A stretch of DNA of 64,000 nt from contig OZ010786.1 of assembly GCA_963932465.1 (NCBI GenBank), positions 597,359,038 to 597,423,037 of the forward strand, written 5' to 3'. Positions 55,345-64,000 of this stretch are shown here, piece after piece. The notes below the pieces were generated by a model that had not been told where the DNA came from, searched no databases, and saw nothing but the letters and a program-made list of their open reading frames with translations. The translations under genes were made by a program, and so were the position numbers. Source of the DNA: Maratus speciosus. Its lineage: Eukaryota; Arthropoda; Arachnida; Araneae; Salticidae. The stretch's first letter is position 1. Each line of letters starts with the position of its first letter.

Positions 55345-55880
55345 ATTTATTCTATCTTCAATAGAAGAAAATATTGTAATCGAATTTTTTTTTTACTTCC
55401 GGTTTTTGGCTGATTTACATGTTTCAGGGGTCAGATATCACAAAAACATATTTATAGAAAATATCCGTCTGTCCATGTATCCATGTCTTTGCGTGTCCGT
55501 GTGTCCGCATGTCTGTTGCCATTGTACCATTGAAAAGTGTATAAAGTTATGCATAGAATTGAAGCAATTTTTTTTTTAAGTTTTGCTATGGCAAGCAGGT
55601 CCTCCCTGAATTTGGAAAAAATCGGCCGGAATGGGGCGGTGTAATGGTGATTTTTGTGCCATTTTGAATATTGTACCATCGAAAAGTCTATGAAGTTATG
55701 CATAGAATTGAACACATTTTTTGTGTATGTTTTTGGCCATGGCAAGAAGGTCCTCCCTGAATTTGGAAAAATTTCGCAGGAAGGGGGAGCTATAATAGGG
55801 ATTTTTGTGTATTCCCATCTTGATAAGCCGACTATTCGCGAACAGCTGATTCACAACAAAATATTTGTTTAGTCGAACCG
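55345..55880. repeat. repeat element with a two-unit ~153-bp tandem
   Basis: The head has ATAGAAGAAAATATTG and ACTTCCGGTTTTTGGC, like the element at 42771. Two direct units follow (ATTGTACCATTGAAAAGT at 55519 and ATTGTACCATCGAAAAGT at 55672), each with AAGTTATGCATAGAATTGAA and GGTCCTCCCTGAATTTGG. The small ORFs on both strands are parts of this unit. Confidence 0.7.
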
Positions 55881-55967
55881 GAGAAAATAAGAGTGATGTT
55901 TATGTTCATGTCAGTAGTATACTGTTTGTTTTCAGATAACGAAACTTTCCATGCTTTTGCACATGCA

Positions 55968-56309
55968 TCAGGTCTTCTCTGATTTTATCAAAATAAGGGT
56001 GATCGGGGTTTGTTTAGTTGTGTTTGGCTGAGCGCCAATCCTAGTGACAACCAACAAATGAACAACTTTGGAAAATGCAACACCCCTTTGGTTAGTAGAA
56101 TCGTACCAGAGTTCAAGGCACGGCTTTCGAAAACGAACAGTACAGCGTTCGAAAATCCTTGGTGGTCCGCTGATCTGAGACCGCCAAAAATTCAATTGGA
56201 CCACAAATTTGAAAAATTTAGTTGTCCACAGGACCAGAAGGTAATTTTTTCCCTCTCTGCAGGTAAACGCACATTTTACCCTCTCTGAGAATGCTGCAAC
56301 CAAACACAA
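55968..56309 (-). CDS. hypothetical ORF, probably repeat-derived
   Basis: 113 codons on the minus strand and a 92-codon frame on the plus strand cover the same DNA. The minus frame has RFRKPCLELWYDSTNQRGV and KVVHLLVVTRIGAQPN. I do not recognise a domain. The GC content is higher than the flanks, which suggests a transposed fragment. Confidence 0.2.
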   Translation of the reverse strand: MCLVAAFSERVKCAFTCREGKNYLLVLWTTKFFKFVVQLNFWRSQISGPPRIFERCTVRFRKPCLELWYDSTNQRGVAFSKVVHLLVVTRIGAQPNTTKQTPITLILIKSEKT

Positions 56310-56319
56310 ATCCCATAAT

Positions 56320-56748
56320 TTTATTTTATTTAAAAAATTAATTGAAAAAATTGCATTAAATCACACAGTCATTTAAAATAATAATAATTTAACAGTTTTT
56401 GTTTACGTACCGTTTATATAATTTTTGGCAAATTATAATTTTACATTTTATTATGCTGAAAATTTTGGATAACTGCAAAGGTAGATTGGTTTATATTCTA
56501 GGAGGTGGGGTGGGGAGTTACTTAAAGTGCTAAAGAGACAATAGAATTTTATGTAGCAGGCCGGTGATGATGACTGCGGATCAGTAAATTTTCGTGCTTA
56601 CTGGTCCTTGAAAACCAGTGACTTTTTTTTTTTTTTCTTTTTTTTATCAATTCTACTGCTGCAGTAGGTGCAAACTCATAGTCACCACTTGACAGGTGGT
56701 GGCAATTTTTTTCTATGGCTACTAACTTTTAATATCTAACTCGCCTTT

Positions 56749-56779
<31 letters not shown>

Positions 56780-56985
56780 TGTAGAAGAACAAATGTTTAA
56801 AAGTGTATTTTAATTTTTATAAAGTGCAAAATAATGTCGCATTTTTAATATGTATTTTTGTATGACAAAATCGAATTAAGAAATATTTTTTTCCTAATAT
56901 TCCTTAGCTTATACACATTTTTTTAAACTGAATCTTGCTCAAATTTTATCTTCTGACTATACATATTTAAATATTTATATTATAT
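56320..56985. other. no gene seen; (TG)n at 56753-56779
   Basis: AT-rich. A (TG)n microsatellite of ~27 bp and short T tracts are the only structure. Confidence 0.6.
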
Positions 56986-57285
56986 TTAGAGCCATCCCGT
57001 GCAGAAAGTAACACACGTAACGTAGGCTTTAATTTTCATTTATTCAGTTATTTATTAAATTTTAATTTTAATTGTGATTTTAGATGGTATGATAAATAAG
57101 TTATTACCATATTTTTTAATTTAAATGTGTGGTAATAAAACTCACAGAAATATATCATTTAATGTCATTACTCAAAAATTGTATTTTTCTAAGTCACACA
57201 CGTAACTTTTTTTAAAAAGCTATTTAAAAAATAACTATTATATCAAACTGTTAGGTTTCTGCATTAAAGAATAAGATAACGTATA

Positions 57286-57700
57286 TCTATATTATAAAGG
57301 ACAAACATATCTGTGCGTAACGCATATGTCATTTTGCGAATGGCAACACTTTGAAATTTGAAATAAAATTTTGGTTTTGCAATTTTCTCTACTGCAAATT
57401 TTTAAACTTCTAAACGTCGCACATTTTAAATTTTTACACCGTTGTATGAGGAAGGAAATGCTCTTTTAAATGCAATTTGTTTGAAAGCTGTATCTATATT
57501 TATTTTTGAGATATTAATTTTTTTGTAGTTTTAAATACCATTTTTCTAATCGTGGCAACAAAAGTAACCCATTTCTATTGAAAGTAAACGGAAAATAGTC
57601 GAAAACAGGAGATACTGTATCTTTTGTTGCCAATTTCTCATAAAACCTGAAAACAAAGTTGAAATTAATATACGGGTTATGTCAAGAATATTGTCTGTTA
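57286..57700 (+). mobile_element. Helitron 5' end copy
   Basis: TCTATATTATAAAGGACAAAC at 57286, preceded by A, matches TCTATATTATAACGAACAAAC at 59046. The similarity runs ~250 bp (ATATCTGTGCGTAACGC, GAATGGCAACACTT, TTTGAAAGCTGTATCT). No matching 3' CTAG terminus is evident before the second copy. Confidence 0.5.
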
Positions 57701-59045
57701 TTTCGTGATAATGACGTCATATGCATACTTTTCTATAGACGAAGTTTTCGACTGGATTGTAAAAGTGGATAACTTTAGCGGATGTAAAGGACGTCATTTT
57801 ATAAAAAAGCGTGTAATTTAATTCTTAAACCTAAATTATGTTTTGTAGAAGTGCGTCAATTTCACAGTCCAGCTACTTTGAAATTCTTCACAGGTGAAAT
57901 AATGTAATCGAAATCACACACTGATAAAACGCAATATTTTTTTGTTGTTGTTTTTTTACGAAAATTTAGAGTGCCTTTATAAAAGAGAGGTGACATGCAA
58001 ATAATAGCGATTTATAATTATATTATAGAAATTGATGATTCTCGCCTGGATGGATTTTCTTCGCCGAGTTAGACAAGCGAACAAATAATTCAAGGTGTAA
58101 AATAATATCATGTTCCTGAAGTTTTCGTACAAAATTCTCTCGAATAATAAAATTTTAATGCTATTCATTAGGACATTCTACTATAATTTTATCAAAATAG
58201 CATAATTTGCTTAATTTAATTTTTCATAATTTTATATAACTTATATATTTGAAATACAAGTGTGTTTTTAGTCATCTGCCCTGATCTTTCTGCTGAACCA
58301 ATTTTACTTTAATTGAAAGCTGTTCATTTGTAGATGTGATCGCACTATCTTTTTTTTAAGTATCCCCACTTTTATATTTTAATTTTAAAAGCATTTTATG
58401 AAATTTCTTCAAAATGGTGAAAATTAGATAGCTTTCATTATTACAGACAAGATAGAAATAATGAGGTATTTTTATCTTTATTCATGCCATTTTCTGATAA
58501 AAATTCAAAATTGTTTTATAGGGTTTAGTGGCGCAAAATACCATTAGGAGAATAATATGATATTAGGGGCATAATAACGGAAAATGACTTACTGCTTTTG
58601 AAAACACGAATTTTTCCTCATAAATTATCTATATTATTTTTCCTTCTGCATGTGTAGTGATACTAAGTTTCAGACACTAGGCGAAATGCTTATTTAAGTG
58701 AAAATGAAGTCATATTTTAAAGAAACTATCATTTTCTTAGATAAAACTAAACATTTTAACACAAATGCGTCTAAAAAACATAAATTACGGAAATTTTTAT
58801 TCTCCGGAATTGAGATTAGAATCTCAAGTAAAGAGTGCGTCTGTTCACATAAAAGATGTTGCTGACAATCGTGATTCAAGTTTTGAGTTAAAATGATCAA
58901 ACAAAATACAATTATTTTAAAAATGATGAATATGGATATGAGAAGTGCGTATGCAAACTTTGAGAAGGTGAAAATTGCTGTTTTTCATTCCAGAATACCA
59001 AGCATAAGATCCTCAATTAATAACCACAATTTTATTGATTATCTA

Positions 59046-60133
59046 TCTATATTATAACGAACAAACGTATCTGTGCATAACGCTGACGTCATTTTGAGAA
59101 TGGCAATACTTCATGATCAAATTTCGGATTTGAAATTTCCGCTACTGCAATTTTTTAATCTTCTGACCATCATACATTTTCAATTTTCGTCGCATAAGGA
59201 AATAATTTACTTTAAAATACAATTTGTTTAAAAACTGTATCTTAATTGACTGATGTATTATGTTTTCTAAAATAATTTTGAATCATGACTTTTGTTTAAG
59301 TTTATCTTATAACGTGCCGGTTTCAATACATAATAATAATAAACATTTTGTACATAAAGCAACAAACATTGTTCAGCATTTGTTTCTGACTATTTTTTCA
59401 TAACGAAATTAATACTTCCTTTATAAACAAATAAAAGAATAATATTAAAAAACCACCAATCTAACATATTTGTGAAAGACAAATTAACGAAATTAATACT
59501 TCTTCTATAAACAAATAAAAGAATAATGTTGAAAAAACACAAATCTAACATATTTGTAATCGTAAAATTTAAATTTTTAGATCACCAAATAGGATTTTTT
59601 TTTTCAAATGGAATTTGTTTGCAAAGTTCATCTCACTTTACTGATTGTCCATGGTTTTAAAAATAATTTTAAAGCATGAAATATTTTTTAATTTATCTAT
59701 AGCACGCTGAGCTCGATTACGAAAGATTAATCCGTTTGCCCTTAAAACAAAATAAAGAGTTCATCACATTCTTACGGCTAATGTCCATTTAAAAAAAAAA
59801 AAAAAAAAAAAAAAACTTTCATATGAATATATAAATAAAATACAAATTTAACAGGCATGTAAGCTCTGAAATTATTAGAATATTAAAGGATGCCGTAAGT
59901 AGCAAAATCTTGGTCTCTTAGCTTGCGACTAATAAGAAAATGTCGCTTTTAATAAATTTCAAAAATTTATTAGATTGTATAATTCGTATTTTTCATATTA
60001 AAAATGCTTTTTTAATGTAAGTGGGCAGTCTAAAAAATTTATTGTATATAAAAAAATTATTAGTTTTCAATTTAAAAAAAAAATGTCTTCACTTATATTC
60101 TGTAACCCGGGAAGCCCGGGTACGACCCCCTAG
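59046..60133 (+). mobile_element. non-autonomous Helitron (1088 bp)
   Basis: Begins TCTATATTATAACG after an A (59045) and ends with ACCCGGGAAGCCCGGGT, ten bases, then CTAG before a T (60134). TC at the start, a GC hairpin near the end, CTRR at the end and A/T insertion are all Helitron hallmarks. An A25 tract lies at 59791-59815. No coding sequence. Confidence 0.75.
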
Positions 60134-60245
60134 TATTTTTAAAGGACTTTGTTTGGATTTTTGAATATGAAATATATTGAAAAATCCTTGATCAATTAGA
60201 ATTTTTTTTCTCCAAATGTCACACACGTAACATGGAATGGCCCTT

Positions 60246-60835
60246 TAATTAATTATTCAAATTTTAAGAATTTTATGTCTAAATTAAATACAGTATAGCC
60301 GCGGTTATCCGAAAATCGGCTTAACCGAAGGAGTAAAATTTCCTTAAAATCCTTTTTAAATGGGAAGACTTTTATTGCCAACGCTATATTTAGCTATGCC
60401 AAATGACAGCTTTCAACATATTTTGATTTATGATTGCCATTTTATTTGTAAGTTTTTGATCAAAACAATACTGAATCATTTTTAATACATTGAAGAATTG
60501 TTTTAATATTTATTAGCTTTAAAAATTAGAAACAAAATAAGTAAAAATCAAAACTTTGAAACGTCAAATTGGACACTGGTAGAAATAGTGTTAAAGCATG
60601 TTCTTTATGAAATAAATAGAGTCAACTTACTTATTTTGTCCATTGCTTAATTCCCGGCACTGTATTAGATAGTCTCCGGAATTTCTTCATTATTTCTTCA
60701 TTACTTCATTTTTGTCACAAAATATGTTGTGATTTCCTTTTGTTTTTCAACTTTGCATCGTTTCAATGCTGCTTTATCATGCCACCTTTTAAATAACAAC
60801 TCATTTGATGCTGTTGCCTCTTCTTGTACATCAAT
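60246..60835. other. no gene seen; isolated pogo-like end at 60291
   Basis: CAGTATAGCCGCGGTTATCC at 60291 follows TA and resembles a pogo/Tigger terminal repeat, but I found no partner. The rest is AT-rich and non-coding. Confidence 0.4.
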
Positions 60836-61454
60836 ATATGGGCAATTCAACAGAAAATCATTATTTTTTTTTTGGGAGGGGGGGGGATCAAATTTATAAT
60901 ATGTTCAATTTAAGGGTATGATTGTAAAACTTGATATTTTTATATTTTACTGAAAAATCCTAATAAAAAGGCATTGTAAATTACTGTTTACAAACTACGT
61001 TAAGTACCGTTATTGCCTTTGCAAAGTCATAATGTTACGTCAGTTACACAGTAAAAGTTACGTCAGTTACACGTGTAAATGACATTATTTCCTTTTTTAT
61101 TATTCAGAAATTAATTAAACAAGTTACTGTTAGAATTTGGCATTACTTAGTGTTTTTGAGAACATTGAATCACTTTTTTTAACTGGATAGTGTTCATATT
61201 TTTTACACTTCATTGAAGGCGGAAAAAATGTTTGTCTATTTTATGTTACGTCAGTTACAGAATTTTGAATTGCAATTTTTCGGACTCCAAGAGAGATTGA
61301 AATAATCTGCAGGTATTTTGGTATTAAGTCCTTAGTAAGAAATATTTTAAATTGTAAAAATTTGTTCTAGCTTTATTAGTAAATTTTTTTCATAGATTTG
61401 AAAACAAAATTCGATGATAAAATGTTACCTCAGTTACGATGGAATTGCCCATAT
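60836..61454. mobile_element. TIR element (619 bp) with GTTACGTCAGTTAC repeats
   Basis: Ends ATATGGGCAATTC on both sides in inverted orientation. The interior repeats TTACGTCAGTTAC (61033-61070, 61247-61258) and a TTACCTCAGTTAC variant near the right end. It is related in style to the GGGCCATTCCATG ends at 60243. No coding sequence. Confidence 0.6.
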
Positions 61455-61984
61455 CGAAGTACCACATCTAAGATCTTAGTAGCATCACTGTGTGTAATCC
61501 TGGCATTATCAATCTTTTCAGGCTATTCTTCTTCAGTATCAGCATCTCCTTGATTCACCACTGCAACTATTTCCGCATTGCACAATCTTTTTTAGAGAAG
61601 GGCCACTTATAAAAATGTCTGCGTTGCCGAAGACCCACAACAGCAACATGGAGAGAATTCTATTTCAGGGAGGTGATCTGTGGTCTATATTCGGATAAAA
61701 AGTATGGTTTCAGAAAGGAGGGTTGTTTTACCCCTCTAGGTTCTCCTACCTTGTCAACAAATCCGATATAGTTGCCAAGGACATATCAAGTTTATGTTTG
61801 TATATATATAACAAAGATATTGCAAGGAGTGATAATATTCCTTGACTTTATTCGGGGGAATAAATTTTGTTTTATTATAAGTGCTAAAAAACAAACAGGC
61901 ATGAAAGTGGCTAGTGCCAAAAAAATTTAAACTTTATGAACGAAAGGGTATAACGAAGGAGCAAATTAAGGAAATTTGAGATTT
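61455..61984. other. no gene seen
   Basis: Non-coding sequence leading into the minisatellite. Confidence 0.5.
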
Positions 61985-63938
61985 ACCCACGCCTGATCAA
62001 TGAAATTCGCTATTTTTCCGCGACCGATCAAAATCTTTGCGATTTTTACACACCTGATCGACAAAATTCGCAATTTTTGCAAAGCCGATCGATAAAATGC
62101 GCAATTTTTCCGCACCCGATAGACAAAATTCGCTATTTTTCACACCCGATAGACAAAATTCACTATTTTTCTACACTCGATGAACAAAATTCCAGTTTTC
62201 TGCACCTGATCGAAGAAGTTCGCTTTCTTTCCGTGAAACAATGAAATTTGAGATTTTTCCACTCTTTATCGACAAAATTCACGATTTTTTCACACCCGAT
62301 CGACAAAATTCACGATTCTTAACTGACTGAAGGAATTTGTAATTTTTTCCCGCACTAAATTGAAAAAATTCAAGATTTTTACGCAGCTGATGAACAAATT
62401 TTGTAATTTTTTCGCGCATAAACAACAAAATTTACGATTTTTTTCGTGCCAGACCAACGAAATTCGCAATTTTTCCGATCGTGTTCGACAAAATTCGCGA
62501 ATTTTCCATGCCAGACCAACGAAATTTGCGATTTTTCTGATCCTGATTGACCAAAGTTACGATTCTACCACGCCTAACCGACAAAATTTGCGGATTTTTC
62601 AAGCCTGATCGACGAACTTCACTATTTTTGTACACTCAATAGACGAAATTTTCTATTTTTTCGCATTTGATCGACAAAATTCGCGATATTTCCGTACCCG
62701 ATCAAAGAAATTTACGATTTTTCTGACCCTGATCAAAGATTCATGAATTTTCTGCACCCAATCAATAAAATTCGTGACTCTTAACTGATTGATGAAATTT
62801 CTATGATGATTTTTCCCGCGGGAAAATTGACAAAATTCACATTTTTTTCTCTCACGATAAACTGACGAAACTCGCGATTTTTCCATTGCCGATCAACGAA
62901 ATGTTCAATTTTACCGCACATTATCGACAAAATTCTCAATTCTTCCGTGGCCGATGAAACAAATTCGCAATTTTTCCCGGCCTGATTGACAAAATTCGCG
63001 ATTTTTTCATAACTGACCAACGAAATTCGCTATTTTTTCACACCCAGTTGACAAAATCTATTATTTTTCCACACCGATCAACAAAATTCCCCTTTTCCCG
63101 CGCCAGATCGCCGAAGTTCGTAATTTTTCCGTGAATCAACGAAATTTGAGATTTTTCCACTCCTAATCGACAAAATTCACGATTTTTCCACACCCGATCG
63201 ACGCAATTCACAATTCTTAACTGACTGATAGAATTTGTAATTTTTTCCCGCAGCAAATTGAGAAAATTCACGATTTTTCTGCAGCTGATGAACAAAATTT
63301 GTAAATTTTCCGCACATCAACAACAAAATTTACGAGCCAAACCAACATATTAGCGATTTTTCTGATCTTGATTGACAAAAGTTGCGATTCTTCCATGTCT
63401 CCTGACCGACAAAATTCGCGATTTTTGCAAACCTGATCGACGAAATTCACTATTGTTCTACGCTCAATAGACGAAATTTTCTAATTTTTCGCAGCTGATT
63501 GACAAAATTCGCGATTTTTCTGTACCCGATTGAAGAAATTTGCGATTTTTCTGTCCCTGATAGAAGAAATTCTTGAATTTTCTGCACCTAATCAATAAAA
63601 TTCGAGACTCTTAACTAACTGATGAAATTTCCATAATGATTTTCGTCCGCGGGTAATCGACCAAATTTGTGTTTTTTCTCTCACGATAAACTGACAAAAC
63701 TTTCGATTTTTCCATTGCCGATCAATGAAATTTTCAATTTTATCCACACATTATCGCTATAATTCGCAATTTTTCCGTGCCCGATAAAACAAATTCGCGA
63801 TTTTTCCACACATGAGTGACAAAATTCGCAATTTTTTCGTACCCGACCAACAAAATTCGCAATTTTTCTGAGCCTGATCGACCAAATTTCCTATTTTTTG
63901 TACATATGAATGAAATGTGCGATTTTTCTACGCTTAAT
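61985..63938. repeat. 31-bp minisatellite, ~60 units, with higher-order repeat
   Basis: The unit is close to GATCGACAAAATTCGCGATT followed by TTTCCGCACCC (31 bp, range 27-33). Adjacent units diverge by 10-30%, but blocks ~0.9 kb apart match better. CTTAACTGACTG...GAATTTGTAA occurs at 62317 and 63216, and CTCTCACGATAAACTGAC at 62851 and 63679. Thus the array has a higher-order period of roughly 830-900 bp. Minus-strand frames made of the repeat are open in places but lack consistent starts and are not genes. Confidence 0.88.
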
Positions 63939-63976
63939 CAACAAATTTCGCGATTTAAGAATCGCGAAATTTGTTG
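63939..63976. repeat. inverted repeat where the minisatellite reverses
   Basis: CAACAAATTTCGCGATT and its exact complement AATCGCGAAATTTGTTG are separated by TAAG. The 17-bp arms are minisatellite units in opposite orientation, so the array polarity appears to switch 25 bp before the window ends. Confidence 0.85.
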
Positions 63977-64000
63977 GCTGACTAAATTTTTAATTTTCCC

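Larger units (their letters stand above)
56990..60243. mobile_element. possible TIR element containing Helitron copies
   Basis: Left end GCCATCCCGTG...TAACACACGTAACG and right end, read backwards, GGGCCATTCCATGTTACGTGTGTGAC. The similarity is partial (GCCAT.CC.TG and the ACGTGTGT/CACACGTAAC core). The Helitron at 59046-60133 and a Helitron-like 5' end at 57286 lie inside, which would account for much of its size. Confidence 0.38.

Noticed and set aside
62360..63450. Several 60-85 codon ORFs rich in NFVDR/REFCR
   Set aside because: They are translations of the 31-bp minisatellite, open only by composition, on both strands.
61985..63960. CRISPR-like array of ~30-bp repeats
   Set aside because: Repeats are contiguous with no unique spacers of constant length, units vary widely, and the genome is eukaryotic. 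It is a minisatellite.

Overview
The window is AT-rich, repeat-dense eukaryotic DNA. It looks like an arthropod genome, most likely a spider: it holds a Naiad-type Penelope-like element whose in-frame UGA codons sit at conserved cysteine positions, a trait published for spider and clam Naiads. There are no operons, no tRNA or rRNA genes, and one plausible host gene. Everything here was read by eye; no alignment or database search was run.

Layout. 0.2-1.5 kb: two small TTAA-flanked elements. 2.2-9.1 kb: reverse-strand Helitron-like sequence with two copies of the 3' end, two ~1-kb diverged repeats and a ~325-bp tandem array. 9.4-16.35 kb: a decayed Ty3/gypsy element on the minus strand whose 5' LTR carries a 1.3-kb TTAA element. 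16.7-20.4 kb: an 860-bp near-perfect palindrome, a pogo-like MITE and a small MITE. 21.7-23.0 kb: a divergent protein kinase gene with one frameshift, possibly continuing into two small downstream exons. 25.7-28.4 kb: a 2.7-kb element with ~740-bp inverted repeats. 28.4-31.6 kb: the minus-strand Naiad-like element. 33.8-34.1 kb: a Jockey-like remnant.

35.3-39.3 kb: a second member of the same gypsy family, on the plus strand, with LTRs ~2% different. Its reverse transcriptase, RNase H and integrase are absent. Gag and protease are instead joined to a coiled coil that resembles the end of the non-muscle myosin II heavy-chain tail. This is the most unusual object in the window.

40.7-43.9 kb: a TIR element and a ~145-bp tandem array. 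44.2-54.1 kb: a nested stack, namely a piggyBac element interrupted by a pogo-like MITE that is itself interrupted by a Bel/Pao retrotransposon, plus a Helitron inside the piggyBac transposase frame. 54.5-61.5 kb: further MITEs and Helitrons. 62-64 kb: a 31-bp minisatellite with ~0.9-kb higher-order periodicity that ends in an inverted repeat.

The mobile elements explain most of the sequence. The non-autonomous gypsy copy would depend on gag-pol from autonomous relatives; the gypsy copy at 9-16 kb is too broken to supply it.
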